NCBI RefSeq assembly: GCF_006539725.1
Contig: NZ_BJNO01000007.1
Coordinates: forward strand, 1-64,000
Direction of reading: 5' to 3'
DNA length: 64,000 nt
Source of the DNA: Klebsiella terrigena
GTDB lineage: Bacteria; Pseudomonadota; Gammaproteobacteria; Enterobacterales; Enterobacteriaceae
Below are positions 10,464 to 19,922 of the stretch, piece after piece (position 1 is the first letter of the stretch; each line of letters begins with the position of its first letter). A program made the translations under genes and the position numbers. The notes beneath the pieces were generated by a model. That model ran no database searches. It had not been told where the DNA came from and saw only the letters and a program-made list of their open reading frames with translations.

Positions 10464-11939
10464 CTATTTTGCCAGCGGACCGATTCGATAAGTGTAATCG
10501 TCTCCACTGGGGATAAACTCGAGGCGGTGGGTGATGCAGTCCGGGGCATCCTCGGCGTGGTGGGAGACAAACAGCAGCTGGGTTGCCCCTTCGCTAATCA
10601 GCACGTCAACAAAGCGGCGTACCAGCTGGCGGTTAAGAGGGTCTAGCCCCTGCAGCGGCTCGTCGAGGATCAGCAGCGTCGGGTGTTTCACCAGCGCGCG
10701 CACAATCAGCGCCAGGCGCTGCTGGCCCCACGACAGGCTGTGGAACGGGGCGTCGGCGGTGCGGCCGTCGATACCCAGAATATCCAGCCAGGTCTGCACC
10801 AGCTTGCGCTGCTTATCGGAAACGGCCTGATAGATGCCTATCGAGTCGAAATAGCCCGACAGAATGACGTTGCGCACGGTGGTGCTGACGCGATACTCCA
10901 GGTGCAGGCTGCTGCTGACGTAGCCGATATGCTTTTTGATATCCCAGATGGTTTCGCCGCTGCCGCGACGGCGGCCAAACAGGGTCAGATCGTTGCTGTA
11001 TCCCTGCGGATGATCGCCGGTTATCAGGCTGAGCAGGGTCGATTTCCCGGCGCCGTTGGGCCCGACTATCTGCCAGTGCTCGCCGGGATTGACCTGCCAG
11101 CTCAGGTGATTGAGGATTGCCCGGTCGTTATAGGACACCACCCCGTCGTTGAGGATAATGCGCGGCGTATCGGCAACCAGAGAGTGGCGGGCGGCGGGGG
11201 CATCCGGCTCCGGCAGTGCGATCCCGTCAAGCTGCTCGCTGTGGGCCAGTTGAGCGATCAGCGCCTGCTGCAGCAGGGTCTGCTTCTCCCCGATTTCGCT
11301 TAGCGTACAGTCCGCCAGCACGCCGGCAAACTGGACGAAGGCGGGGATCTCGTCGAACCGGTTGAGCACCAGCACGAGAGCGATGCCCTCGCCGTGCAGG
11401 GTCGCCAGCAGCTCGGCCAGCTGGTGGCGGGAGGCCACGTCAAGGCCATCGAAAGGCTCATCGAGGATCAGTAAATCCGGTTTCGCCATCAGCGCCTGGC
11501 ACAGCAGCGTTTTGCGCGTCTCGCCGGTAGAGAGATATTTAAAACGGCGCTGCAGCAGGCTGGAAATGCCAAACAGCCCGGCAAGATGCGCGCAGCGTGC
11601 GGCATCCTTATACTCATCCTGGATTATCTCATGGGTAAAGCGGCCGGTGTCGTCTTCACCCGGGCTGAGCAGATCGGTGTTGTTGCGCTGCCACTCGTCG
11701 CTGACCAGCTTCTGTAGCTGTTCAAAGGAGAGGCGGGTGATGCGGGAGAAATCACTTTCACGCTCGCCGGAGAGCAGGGTGAGTTCGCCGGATAGCGCGC
11801 GGGCCAGCGCGGATTTACCGCTGCCGTTGCTACCGACGAAGGCCCAGCTTTCGCCGGCGCCAACGGTGAGGTGTTCAATATTTAACGTTTTTGTGTCGCT
11901 CAGGCGGAACGTGCCTTGCGATATTTGCAATGATGACAT
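10464..11939 (-). CDS. modF: ModF, twin ABC ATPase of the molybdate regulon
   Basis: ModF is a cytoplasmic protein with two ABC ATPase halves and no membrane domain. Half 1 has GSNGSGKSALARAL near residue 38 and LLILDEPFDGLDVASR near 165; half 2 has [13 protein letters not shown] near 295 and LLILDEPLQGLDPLNR near 425. The signatures are YLSTGETRK and HSLSWGQQR. Starting at MSSLQIS gives 491 residues, close to E. coli. It lies 67 bp after modE. Its exact role is unproven; links to photorepair and molybdate have been proposed. Confidence 0.94.
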   Translation of the reverse strand: MSSLQISQGTFRLSDTKTLNIEHLTVGAGESWAFVGSNGSGKSALARALSGELTLLSGERESDFSRITRLSFEQLQKLVSDEWQRNNTDLLSPGEDDTGRFTHEIIQDEYKDAARCAHLAGLFGISSLLQRRFKYLSTGETRKTLLCQALMAKPDLLILDEPFDGLDVASRHQLAELLATLHGEGIALVLVLNRFDEIPAFVQFAGVLADCTLSEIGEKQTLLQQALIAQLAHSEQLDGIALPEPDAPAARHSLVADTPRIILNDGVVSYNDRAILNHLSWQVNPGEHWQIVGPNGAGKSTLLSLITGDHPQGYSNDLTLFGRRRGSGETIWDIKKHIGYVSSSLHLEYRVSTTVRNVILSGYFDSIGIYQAVSDKQRKLVQTWLDILGIDGRTADAPFHSLSWGQQRLALIVRALVKHPTLLILDEPLQGLDPLNRQLVRRFVDVLISEGATQLLFVSHHAEDAPDCITHRLEFIPSGDDYTYRIGPLAK

Positions 11940-12006
11940 TGTGTATCCCACTTTTTGCAGCAATATGCTTCAGGGATACGTCTTCAGGCGGGCAATGTCA
12001 ATCCCG

Positions 12007-12795
12007 TCAGCACAAGGTGGCAATAATGATGCGGTCGGCATTGAAATAGGCGATCGCCTCGGCGCCTTCAGCCAGCCCTTCGGTCTGCTCCCGCGGCAGG
12101 GTTGCGCACAGGTTCTGACCGTCCGGCAGCGCCATCAGCACTTCGCACTGCTCCGGCCCGTATTCAATATGGTCGATCCGTCCCGTCAGCTGGTTGTCGG
12201 CCTCTGCCGCCACGGTCGGGTCCTGGGTCATACCGACCCACGGCGCTTTCAGCAAAACCAGCACCTCCTGGCCTTCATCCAGGCCGAGCCGTTCGGCGCT
12301 TCGGGCGGTGATCGCGACTTTTAGGCGGGTTTGGCCGTCGGCCAGCAAAACCTCAACGTGCTGCTGCACCTGCTGATGGTCGCGGCCGGTGATGGTGCCA
12401 AACCACTGGTTACGGGCGCTGGTTTGCAGGGAGAAGCGGGAGATGGCGGCGAGCAGGCTGTCGAGGGGCAGCGCGTCGTCGTCGCTCAGGACGTCAAACG
12501 CTTTCTGCTGAATCTGCGCCAGCAGGTCGTAAAGCTGGATCAGCCGCTGGCCGTAGCGGGTCAGCACCGCGCCGCCGCCGCCTTTACCGCCGGTGGCGCG
12601 GTCAACCAGCGCCTGCTCGCTCAGCTGATTCATTTCATTAATGGCATCCCACGCGCTTTTATAGCTAATGCCGGCATTTTTCGCGCCCTGGCTAATGGAA
12701 CCCGTCTGGTCAATTTGCTTCAGCAGGGAGATGCGGCGAGGGTCGGCGAACAGGCGCTGCTGTAATTTCAGGGTGAGGAGAATTTCGGCCTGCAT
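12007..12795 (-). CDS. modE: Molybdate-responsive regulator ModE
   Basis: ModE binds molybdate, represses modABC and activates Moco genes. The 262-residue protein has an N-terminal winged helix-turn-helix (residues 10-110: GSISQGAKNAGISYKSAWDAI) and two C-terminal Mop/TOBE domains (about 125-190 and 195-260) that bind the oxyanion, one containing SARNQWFGTI. Target sites are visible before modA (13209-13232) and moaA (43245-43268). It forms an operon with modF and is divergent from acrZ. Confidence 0.96.
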   Translation of the reverse strand: MQAEILLTLKLQQRLFADPRRISLLKQIDQTGSISQGAKNAGISYKSAWDAINEMNQLSEQALVDRATGGKGGGGAVLTRYGQRLIQLYDLLAQIQQKAFDVLSDDDALPLDSLLAAISRFSLQTSARNQWFGTITGRDHQQVQQHVEVLLADGQTRLKVAITARSAERLGLDEGQEVLVLLKAPWVGMTQDPTVAAEADNQLTGRIDHIEYGPEQCEVLMALPDGQNLCATLPREQTEGLAEGAEAIAYFNADRIIIATLC

Positions 12796-12947
12796 AATAA
12801 TATCCTGGCAAAAAGGCTATTGTGACCGATAGCGGGCATCTTGCAAGATAGTTCTCTGGCGGTAGTCGGCGAGGCATCGCACAAATGGGGCGTGTTTTTC
12901 CTGCTGAAACGGTTACACTTAAGCATTCGTACTTTCTGGAGCCAACT

Positions 12948-13097
12948 ATGTTAGAGCTATTGAAAAGTCTGGTTTTTGCCGTGGTCATGGTCCCGGTGGT
13001 GATGGCTATCATCCTCGGTTTGATTTACGGTCTGGGCGAAGTGTTCAACATCTTCTCCGGCGTCGGTCATAAAGATCGCGGCCAGCAAAAAAACTGA
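12948..13097 (+). CDS. acrZ: AcrZ, small membrane subunit of the AcrAB-TolC pump
   Basis: This 49-residue protein (formerly YbhT) is one transmembrane helix, residues about 7-28, that packs against AcrB and widens its export range for drugs such as chloramphenicol. It starts [15 protein letters not shown] and ends HKDRGQQKN; the longer in-frame start at 12885 adds residues unlike the family. Position between modE and modA is as in E. coli. A strong terminator follows. Confidence 0.95.
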   Translation: MLELLKSLVFAVVMVPVVMAIILGLIYGLGEVFNIFSGVGHKDRGQQKN

Positions 13098-13104
13098 TTT
13101 CCTG

Positions 13105-13131
13105 ACGCCCGGTTTCGCCGGGCGTTTTTTT
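13105..13131 (+). terminator. Terminator of acrZ
   Basis: ACGCCCGG-TTTCG-CCGGGCGT is followed by a run of Ts, 8 bp past the acrZ stop. Confidence 0.92.
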
Positions 13132-13208
13132 ATCCCTCCCTTTTTATCTCTCCCTTTTGATCCTCATCTGGTTACCGCCAATTGGCGCTGGGAAAACTCT
13201 GCGCACAT

Positions 13209-13232
13209 CGTTATATTGTTTATTACATAACG
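13209..13232. promoter_or_regulatory. ModE operator of modABC
   Basis: The half-sites CGTTATAT and ACATAACG bound a 24-bp palindromic site almost identical to the E. coli modA ModE operator as recalled. It overlaps the expected modA promoter, 19 bp before the modA start codon. Confidence 0.88.
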
Positions 13233-13250
13233 CACACGCAGGAGTTTCAG

Positions 13251-14027
13251 ATGGCACGTCAATGGGTACGTATTTTTGTCGGAGCAACGCTAACGCTCTC
13301 CGTTGCCGGACAGGCGCTGGCTGAAGAGGGGAAGATAACGGTCTTCGCGGCGGCTTCATTAACCAACGCGATGCAGGATATCGCGAAGGCCTATAAGCAG
13401 GAGAAAAAGGTTGATGTGGTCTCATCTTTTGCCTCCTCTTCAACGCTGGCACGGCAAATTGAGGCGGGCGCGCCTGCTGACCTGTTTATCTCCGCAGACC
13501 AGAAGTGGATGGATTACGCGGTCGAGAAAAAAGCGATCGATACCGCCACGCGCGCCACGCTGTTGGGTAACAGCCTGGTCGTCGTTGCGCCTAAGGCCAG
13601 CACGCAAAGTGAGATTACCATCAGCAGCAAGACCGACTGGACCAGCCTGCTGAAGGGCGGTCGTCTGGCGGTGGGCGATCCGCAGCACGTGCCGGCCGGG
13701 ATTTATGCTAAAGAAGCGCTGCAAAAGCTGGGTGCGTGGGATACCCTGTCAGCAAAACTGGCTCCGGCGGAAGACGTGCGCGGGGCGCTGGCGCTGGTTG
13801 AACGTGACGAAGCGCCGCTGGGCATTGTTTACGGCTCGGATGCGGTTGCCAGCAAAGGGGTTAAAGTTGTGGGGACCTTCCCGGAAGATTCGCATAAGAA
13901 GGTTGAGTATCCGCTGGCCATCGTTGACGGTCATAAAAATGCGACCGTTACCGCATTCTATGACTACCTGAAAGGGCCCGAGGCGTCAGCCATCTTCAAA
14001 CAATACGGATTTACTACGCGCCAATGA
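13251..14027 (+). CDS. modA: Molybdate-binding periplasmic protein ModA
   Basis: ModA captures molybdate or tungstate in the periplasm and delivers it to ModBC. The 258-residue precursor begins MARQWVRIFVG with a signal peptide cut near residue 24-25 (AGQALAEE). The ligand-binding stretches FAAASLTNAMQDIA, SSFASSSTLARQIE and DPQHVPAGIYA are conserved. AGGAG lies 7 bases before the ATG; the longer in-frame start at 13182 would overlap the ModE site. First gene of modABC, overlapping modB by 4 bp. Confidence 0.96.
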   Translation: MARQWVRIFVGATLTLSVAGQALAEEGKITVFAAASLTNAMQDIAKAYKQEKKVDVVSSFASSSTLARQIEAGAPADLFISADQKWMDYAVEKKAIDTATRATLLGNSLVVVAPKASTQSEITISSKTDWTSLLKGGRLAVGDPQHVPAGIYAKEALQKLGAWDTLSAKLAPAEDVRGALALVERDEAPLGIVYGSDAVASKGVKVVGTFPEDSHKKVEYPLAIVDGHKNATVTAFYDYLKGPEASAIFKQYGFTTRQ

Positions 14028-14713
14028 TTTTAAGCGATCCCGAATGGCAGGCGGTGCTGCTGAGCCTCAAAGTATCATCCCTGGCGGTGGTGTTTAGCTT
14101 ACCCTTTGGGATCTTTTTTTCCTGGCTGCTGGTCAGGCGCAGCTTCCCCGGAAAAGCGCTGCTCGACAGCCTTCTCCACCTGCCGCTGGTGCTGCCGCCG
14201 GTGGTGGTCGGCTACCTGCTGCTGATTGCGATGGGCAGGCGCGGTTTTATCGGCAGCTGGCTGTATGACTGGTTTGGCCTGACGTTTGCCTTCAGCTGGC
14301 GCGGTGCGGTGCTGGCGGCGGCGGTGATGTCGTTTCCTTTAATGGTGCGGGCGATTCGCCTGGCGCTTGAAGGGGTCGATATCAAGCTTGAGCAGGCGGC
14401 GCGTACCCTGGGCGCCGGGCGCTGGCGGGTGTTCTTTACCATCACGCTGCCGCTGACGCTGCCGGGTATTATCGTCGGCACCGTGCTGGCCTTCGCCCGC
14501 TCGCTGGGCGAGTTTGGCGCGACCATTACCTTCGTTTCTAATATTCCCGGCGAAACGCGCACCATCCCCTCGGCAATGTATACCCTGATCCAAACCCCGG
14601 GCGGGGAGGGCGCCGCCGCGCGCTTATGCTTAATTTCCATCGTGCTGGCGCTGATCTCGCTGCTGGTTTCCGAATGGCTGGCGCGCCTCAGCCGCGCGCG
14701 GATGGGGAAATAA
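14024..14713 (+). CDS. modB: Molybdate ABC transporter permease ModB
   Basis: The 229-residue inner-membrane permease has about five hydrophobic helices. The cytoplasmic EAA loop that docks on ModC is [21 protein letters not shown] near residue 125. ATGA overlaps the modA stop, which indicates coupling, and modC starts 2 bp after its stop. Confidence 0.96.
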   Translation: MILSDPEWQAVLLSLKVSSLAVVFSLPFGIFFSWLLVRRSFPGKALLDSLLHLPLVLPPVVVGYLLLIAMGRRGFIGSWLYDWFGLTFAFSWRGAVLAAAVMSFPLMVRAIRLALEGVDIKLEQAARTLGAGRWRVFFTITLPLTLPGIIVGTVLAFARSLGEFGATITFVSNIPGETRTIPSAMYTLIQTPGGEGAAARLCLISIVLALISLLVSEWLARLSRARMGK

Positions 14714-14715
14714 CG

Positions 14716-15774
14716 ATGCTTGAACTCGATTTTACCCAGACGCTGGGAACCCACTGCCTGAGCATTCAGGAGACGCTGCCCGCCAGCGGTATTACCGCGG
14801 TGTTTGGCGTATCCGGAGCCGGTAAAACCTCGCTTATCAACGCCATCAGCGGCCTGACCCGGCCGCAGAAAGGGCGCATTGTGCTCAACGGCAGGGTGCT
14901 GAACGATGTTGAAAAGCGGATCTGCCTGGCGCCGGAAAAACGGCGCATTGGCTACGTTTTCCAGGACGCCCGCCTGTTCCCGCACTACAAAGTGCGCGGC
15001 AATTTGCAGTACGGCATGGCGAAGAGTATGGCCGGCCAGTTCGATAAGCTGGTGGCGCTGCTGGGGATTGAGCCGCTGCTCGACCGTCTGCCGGGCGGGC
15101 TCTCCGGCGGCGAGAAGCAGCGGGTGGCCATCGGTCGGGCGCTGCTGACCGCCCCCGAGCTGCTGCTGCTTGATGAGCCGCTGGCCTCGCTGGATATTCC
15201 GCGCAAGCGCGAGCTGCTGCCCTATCTGCAGCGGCTGGCGCGGGAAATTAATATCCCGATGCTCTACGTCAGCCATTCGCTGGATGAGATCCAGCATCTG
15301 GCGGATAAGGTGCTGGTGCTGGAAAACGGCAGCGTGAAGGCGTTTGGCGATCTCGAAGAGGTGTGGAGCAGCAGCGTGATGCACCCGTGGCTGCCGCAGG
15401 ACCAGCAGAGCACCATACTCACCGTTTCGGTTGTCGCCCAGCATCCGCAGTATGCGATGACCGCTCTGGCTCTCGGCGAGCAGCGGCTGTGGGTTAATCA
15501 GCTTGACCGGCCTGCGGGCGAGTCGGCGCGCATTCGCGTTCAGGCCTCCGACGTATCGCTGGTGCTGGAGCAACCGCAGCGGACCAGCATTCGCAATATT
15601 TTACGCGCGCAGGTCGTGCAGTGTATTGAAACCAACGGGCAGATTGAGGTGCAGCTGGAGGTCAGCGGCCGCACGCTGTGGGCGCGCATTAGCCCGTGGG
15701 CCAGAGATGACCTGGAGGTGAAGCCAGGTCAGTGGCTGTATGCACAAATCAAGAGCGTGTCGATTAGCGCCTGA
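14716..15774 (+). CDS. modC: Molybdate ABC transporter ATPase ModC
   Basis: ModC powers molybdate import. It has Walker [12 protein letters not shown] near residue 31, signature [15 protein letters not shown] near 128, Walker [13 protein letters not shown] near 146 and switch His in VSHSLDE. Residues about 290-350 form a Mop/TOBE domain. The start at 14716 gives 352 residues, the E. coli length. Its stop directly abuts the stop of convergent ybhA with no room for a terminator. Confidence 0.97.
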   Translation: MLELDFTQTLGTHCLSIQETLPASGITAVFGVSGAGKTSLINAISGLTRPQKGRIVLNGRVLNDVEKRICLAPEKRRIGYVFQDARLFPHYKVRGNLQYGMAKSMAGQFDKLVALLGIEPLLDRLPGGLSGGEKQRVAIGRALLTAPELLLLDEPLASLDIPRKRELLPYLQRLAREINIPMLYVSHSLDEIQHLADKVLVLENGSVKAFGDLEEVWSSSVMHPWLPQDQQSTILTVSVVAQHPQYAMTALALGEQRLWVNQLDRPAGESARIRVQASDVSLVLEQPQRTSIRNILRAQVVQCIETNGQIEVQLEVSGRTLWARISPWARDDLEVKPGQWLYAQIKSVSISA

Positions 15775-16593
15775 TCACAGCAGGTTGCGGTTGATAAAGT
15801 CGGCAATACTGTTGCTTTCGTTCTCGCCAATCACCACGTTCGCGCGCGCTTTGACTTCGTCTACCGCGTTACCCATCGCCACGCCGGTACCGGCGGCTTC
15901 CAGCATGCTGAGGTCGTTATAGTTGTCGCCGAAGGCCACTACGTCCTGCATTGATAGCCCCTGGGCTTCAACCCACTGCGCCAGGCGCTTGCCTTTGCTG
16001 TTGCCGGCGCGGGCAATATCGACCTGATCGTGCCACGACCACTCGCACTCCAGCCCCAGCGTCTGGCCGACGTGCTGCGCGAACTGCTGCAGTTTAGGAA
16101 TGTTTTCGTCGGTGAGGGCGAACTTCCACACCGCCTTCACCTCGCGCGCCGCCTGCGCCAGGGAGTCCACCTGGGTGAAGACCGGGCGCTGCTCCGGCGG
16201 CAGCGACTCTGCCCAGCGGGCGGTACGGATGACGTGCCCGGTCGGGTGTTCGTAGAGCATGGCGTCGTCGACGTACATCAAGCCGTGAACGTCGTGGTCG
16301 GCGAGCATCGCGGTGAGGCTCAGCGCCTTATCGACCGCCATCGGATCGGCCTGCAGAACCTTTTTTGCCTGATAATCATACAAATAAGTGCCATTACAAC
16401 AAATTGCAGGTGTATCCAGAGCCAGTGCCTGATAAAAAGGATGGATCGCGACGTGATGTCGACCCGTGACGACGATCACCTGGTAACCGGCCGCGCGGGC
16501 ACGAGCCAGCGCCTCAAGCGAGGCGGGCAGGATAGTCTTGCTGGAGGTCAGTAGGGTGCCGTCTAAATCCAGGGCAATCACGCGTGAGGTCAT
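15775..16593 (-). CDS. ybhA: HAD-family sugar/pyridoxal phosphatase YbhA
   Basis: The 272-residue Cof-type HAD hydrolase has motif I ALDLDGTLLTSSK (nucleophile Asp9, acid Asp11), motif II near residue 43 (VVTGR), motif III Lys in GNSKGKRL near 195 and motif IV FGDNYNDLSML near 215. E. coli YbhA dephosphorylates pyridoxal phosphate and several sugar phosphates in vitro. The start at 16593 was preferred over 16632 because MTSRVIALDLDGT matches the family length. Confidence 0.92.
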   Translation of the reverse strand: MTSRVIALDLDGTLLTSSKTILPASLEALARARAAGYQVIVVTGRHHVAIHPFYQALALDTPAICCNGTYLYDYQAKKVLQADPMAVDKALSLTAMLADHDVHGLMYVDDAMLYEHPTGHVIRTARWAESLPPEQRPVFTQVDSLAQAAREVKAVWKFALTDENIPKLQQFAQHVGQTLGLECEWSWHDQVDIARAGNSKGKRLAQWVEAQGLSMQDVVAFGDNYNDLSMLEAAGTGVAMGNAVDEVKARANVVIGENESNSIADFINRNLL

Positions 16594-16766
16594 GTGTTGT
16601 TTCCGGTTAATGGTGAAAAGTGAGCAGGCCATGATGGTACACCGCTGTGCCTCAGGGGCAAATTTTTCAGCATCTACCGTTAAAAGAGTCTATACATTGC
16701 ATCGAACAAGCAGTTTGATGAATGAAATGTATAAGTTTTCCACGTGCAGTGAGGAAAGGAGCAGTC

Positions 16767-17762
16767 ATGAAACAAACCGTTTATACCGCCAGCCCGGAAA
16801 GCCAGCAGATCCACGTCTGGAGCCTGGATCTTGAGGGAAATCTGACCCTGGTGCAGGTTGTCGACGCCCCGGGCCAGGTGCAGCCGATGGTGGTGAGCCC
16901 GAATAAAGAGTATCTCTACGTCGGCGTGCGTCCGGAGTTTCGCGTACTGGCCTACCGCATTGCGCCAGATAACGGGGCGCTGACCTTCGCCGGTGAAGCC
17001 GCGCTGCCGGGAAGCCCGACGCATATCTCCACCGACCGGTTGGGCCGCTTTGTGTTCAGCGCCTCGTATAATTCGGGCTGCGTGAGCGTCACTCCGCTGA
17101 CCGACGGTCTGCCGGGTGAAACGGTGGCGGTCGTTGAAGGTCTGGAAGGCTGCCACTCTGCCAATATCTCTCCGGATAACCGCACGCTGTGGGTTCCGGC
17201 GCTCAAGCAGGACCGCATCTGTCTGTTTACCCTCAGCGATGACGGTTTCCTGGCCGCACAGGATCCGGCGGAAGTCACCACCGTTGAAGGCGCCGGCCCG
17301 CGTCATATGGTGTTCCATCCGAACCAGCAGTACGGCTACTGCGTGAACGAGCTGAACAGCTCCGTTGACGTCTGGGAGCTGAAGGATCCGCACGGCAAAA
17401 TTGAGTGCGTGCAGACGCTGGATATGATGCCTGCCGACTTTACCGGCGTGCGCTGGGCGGCGGATATCCACCTGACCGCCGACGGCCGTCATCTCTACGC
17501 CTGCGATCGTACCGCCAGCATTATCACCATCTTCAGCGTCTCCGAAGACGGCAGCGTGCTGGCGATTGAAGGCTACCAGCCGACCGAGGCCCAGCCGCGC
17601 GGCTTTAACCTCGATCACAGCGGCAAATACCTGATTGCCGCCGGGCAGAAATCCCACCACGTCGCGGTGTATGAAATCAGCGGCGAGCAGGGCCTGCTGC
17701 AGGAGAAAGGGCGCTATGCCGTCGGTCAGGGGCCGATGTGGGTCGTTGTTAACGCCCACTAA
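16767..17762 (+). CDS. pgl: 6-phosphogluconolactonase Pgl
   Basis: Pgl hydrolyses 6-phosphoglucono-1,5-lactone in the oxidative pentose phosphate pathway. The 331-residue protein is the beta-propeller type. Recognisable stretches are [42 protein letters not shown] and the end [22 protein letters not shown] precedes [11 protein letters not shown], and the upstream in-frame start at 16722 is rejected. It is monocistronic with its own terminator. Confidence 0.96.
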   Translation: MKQTVYTASPESQQIHVWSLDLEGNLTLVQVVDAPGQVQPMVVSPNKEYLYVGVRPEFRVLAYRIAPDNGALTFAGEAALPGSPTHISTDRLGRFVFSASYNSGCVSVTPLTDGLPGETVAVVEGLEGCHSANISPDNRTLWVPALKQDRICLFTLSDDGFLAAQDPAEVTTVEGAGPRHMVFHPNQQYGYCVNELNSSVDVWELKDPHGKIECVQTLDMMPADFTGVRWAADIHLTADGRHLYACDRTASIITIFSVSEDGSVLAIEGYQPTEAQPRGFNLDHSGKYLIAAGQKSHHVAVYEISGEQGLLQEKGRYAVGQGPMWVVVNAH

Positions 17763-17779
17763 GCCAAAGTGGCCGACAA

Positions 17780-17804
17780 AACCTCGCTGCGGCGAGGTTT
17801 TTTT
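17780..17804 (+). terminator. Terminator of pgl
   Basis: AACCTCGC-TGCG-GCGAGGTT is followed by TTTTT, 17 bp after the pgl stop. A second GC-rich hairpin without a T-run (17824-17845) lies next to the end of the anti-sigma gene. Confidence 0.88.
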
Positions 17805-17851
17805 ATGCGCCGAGCAGACTTAAGCCGCCCTCCGGGCGGGCGGCGTTGCGC

Positions 17852-18655
17852 TTATGACAGCGCCGCCTGCAGCGTCCGGGCGCTGCTTTGCAGCTCTGCG
17901 CCGGGGTTGCGGCCAATTAAGACGAACTGATATCCCCGATCGTGCCACCAGGCGAGATTCATCCCGTGGCGCTGCTCGCTGCTAATCTCCGCGCTGCCCG
18001 GCTGGCGTTGCGCAGAGATGCACAGCGCCATGGGGCCATACTCGGCGTGCATCCAGGCAATCTGCGCGATGGAGGTGCTGTCGTAGCGCAGCATGCGGAC
18101 CATTTTAAGCTCCGCGCCCTGCAGCCTGAGCTGTTGTTCATTGAGATGCAGGCCAAGGTCCTCGGCGGTGCGCGTCAGCCCGCGCTGCAGAAGCGGCGGC
18201 GAGCTGTCGAGATCGAGCAGCGTTTCGGCGCTGTAGAGCGACATATAGCGGGCCTCAAGATCGCGAATGTTGTCGCTCTCATCCTGCTCGTCCGCCGCCG
18301 GGCGCGCCAGATAGCCGACTCCGCTACCGATCAGCAAAAAGCTGATCGACGCGGCAATCATTGCGCGGCGGCTAAAAGACGGACGCGGCGCGGCCGTGCG
18401 GCTATCCTCGGCCTCTGCCAGCTGCGCGTCGAGCCTTGCCTGCATGCGCTCCAGCGGCGCCTCATCGAGCAAGGGCGCAAAGGCCTGGCGATAGTTCTCA
18501 TTGCTGCTCATCAGCTCGGCGGTGCGGGCGGCAAGCTGGCCATCGCTCTTGAACGCTGCCTCGAAGCTGCGGGCGTCGGCGTTGCTCATCTCACCGTCCA
18601 GCCAGGCGACGATGGCTTCATCGTTATAGGGAGGCGTAAAACTTAACGATTTCAA
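17852..18655 (-). CDS. Membrane-anchored anti-sigma factor (predicted)
   Basis: The 267-residue product begins with a short segment typical of anti-sigma N-termini (DEAIVAWLDGEMSNADARSFEAAF, residues 12-35) but lacks the HxxxCxxC zinc motif of ZAS-type anti-sigmas. One membrane helix follows at about residues 94-115. The C-terminal ~150 residues would be periplasmic and contain only one Cys. Its start overlaps the stop of the ECF sigma gene by 4 bp (ATGA), so the pair is coupled. The anti-sigma role is inferred from layout and the N-terminal pattern; the signal sensed is unknown. Confidence 0.75.
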   Translation of the reverse strand: MKSLSFTPPYNDEAIVAWLDGEMSNADARSFEAAFKSDGQLAARTAELMSSNENYRQAFAPLLDEAPLERMQARLDAQLAEAEDSRTAAPRPSFSRRAMIAASISFLLIGSGVGYLARPAADEQDESDNIRDLEARYMSLYSAETLLDLDSSPPLLQRGLTRTAEDLGLHLNEQQLRLQGAELKMVRMLRYDSTSIAQIAWMHAEYGPMALCISAQRQPGSAEISSEQRHGMNLAWWHDRGYQFVLIGRNPGAELQSSARTLQAALS

Positions 18656-19167
18656 GAGCGTTTCTCCTTCGCTGAGGGCGGGGTAGCTATCGATTTTGCC
18701 AGCGTCAGCCTTGCCGCCGCCAGCCGGCTCATAATGGTACCGACCGGCACCGACAGGGTGTCAGCCGCCTCCTGATAGGTAAAGCCTTCGACATACACCA
18801 AAAATACGGCATTGCGCTGGGCTTCCGCCAGCGCGCCCACGCGGCGCATAATTTGCCGGTACTGCAGGCTATCTTCCGCCATTTCGCGGGAATCAGGCGC
18901 AACCAGCTCTTCGCTGTCGACGAATCCTTGCCCCATCCGCACGTGGCGCGCGCGCAGCTCTGAAATCCAGATGGAGTGGAGAATAGAAAACAGCCATCTG
19001 TCGATACGCGTGCCCGGCGTATACTGCGCGCTCCTTTCGAGCGCGCGTACGCAGGTGGACTGTACCAGCTCCTCGGCGACATCGCGGCTGCGCGACAGGA
19101 CCAGCCCGTAGCGCCAAAGGCGGGAGAGATGCGCGGCGAGCTGTGAGCGAACTTCACTGGTTGTGAT
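18652..19167 (-). CDS. ECF-type RNA polymerase sigma factor
   Basis: About 171 residues carry sigma region 2 (LVLSRSRDVAEELVQSTCVRAL to DRWLFSILHSIWISELR) and region 4 (EAQRNAVFLVYVEGFTYQEAADTLSVPVGTIMSRL), the ECF hallmarks, with no sigma 1 or 3. There is no ATG, GTG or TTG in frame near the Shine-Dalgarno GAGGG at 19175-19179; the codon at correct spacing (7 nt) is ATC at 19165-19167. The only in-frame upstream alternative I see is TTG at 19264-19266, deep inside the TPR gene. It lies between the TPR gene and the anti-sigma gene in one minus-strand operon. Confidence 0.8.
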   Translation of the reverse strand: MTTSEVRSQLAAHLSRLWRYGLVLSRSRDVAEELVQSTCVRALERSAQYTPGTRIDRWLFSILHSIWISELRARHVRMGQGFVDSEELVAPDSREMAEDSLQYRQIMRRVGALAEAQRNAVFLVYVEGFTYQEAADTLSVPVGTIMSRLAAARLTLAKSIATPPSAKEKRS

Positions 19168-19189
19168 TTTCTTACCCTCGTGACGATAA

Positions 19190-19741
19190 TCAGGATTCAG
19201 GATGCCCGTTAATGGCCGCCTGCAGATCGCGATACTCCTCGCAGCCCTGGCCGCAGATCCCGGCAATCACCTTCAGCTGTTCCTTGGCGAGATCCGGACG
19301 ACCTTTTATCATCCATGCTTCACCCAGATACTCCCGGGCTTTGGCATAGTTCGGCGCCAGCGCCAGCGAGCGCTGATAGTAACCGATGCCTTCGTCCGTG
19401 CGTCCGAGCTTGCGGGTCGCATAGCCGCGGTAGTTCCAGGCCTCGGCCGTATTGCTGTTTTTTAACGAATCCAGCAGGTTCAGTGCCGCCTGGTATTCGC
19501 CTTTTTTCGCCAGATGGTAGGCGTAGTTAGTTTTATCCTGATCGCTGAGGCTGCTGGTTTTCTCCGGCACGCACTGTTTAGTGGCGCTGTCATAAACCTG
19601 CCCGCTCGGGCAGTCAGGCGTTTTACTCTCGGTGCTATTATCGCCCATGGCAAAAACCGGCGGCACGGACAGGAAAAATAGCAGTGCCGGAATGGCCATG
19701 CGGCGCGAGGCGGGGCGTAATACGGATGAAAGTACGTTCAT
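19190..19741 (-). CDS. Exported TPR protein of the ECF operon
   Basis: The 183-residue product has a signal peptide (hydrophobic residues 16-31, ending PPVFAMG). Next comes a Cys-pair module, DCPSGQVYDSATKQCVPEK (residues 43-61), then two or three TPR helices pairs: NYAYHLAKKGEYQAALNLLD, AWNYRGYATRKLGRTDEGIG and AKAREYLGEAW. A terminal CGQGC follows (near residue 164). GGAG lies 9 bases before ATG. It is the first gene of the operon with the ECF sigma and anti-sigma factors, so it may be a periplasmic partner or output. Function not known. Confidence 0.8.
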   Translation of the reverse strand: MNVLSSVLRPASRRMAIPALLFFLSVPPVFAMGDNSTESKTPDCPSGQVYDSATKQCVPEKTSSLSDQDKTNYAYHLAKKGEYQAALNLLDSLKNSNTAEAWNYRGYATRKLGRTDEGIGYYQRSLALAPNYAKAREYLGEAWMIKGRPDLAKEQLKVIAGICGQGCEEYRDLQAAINGHPES

Positions 19742-19922
19742 TTTAGTCTCCAGAATGGGCGAATGCGCGACCGGGCGCGGCGCCTGGGCGTAGAGCCGAA
19801 CCGCAGGAGGTAAGCGCCGTCGTTGTCTTTCATCGTGTAAACGCGCCAGCGGGCGTTTTTATTCGCCTAAAAAGCGTCTTTTTTTGCGCAGGGGGAAAGC
19901 CGGGCGGGAAGAGAGGGGCAAA

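Noticed and set aside
17820-17846. Terminator for the anti-sigma gene
   Set aside because: A GC-rich hairpin is present but no T-run follows on the minus strand, so I did not call it.
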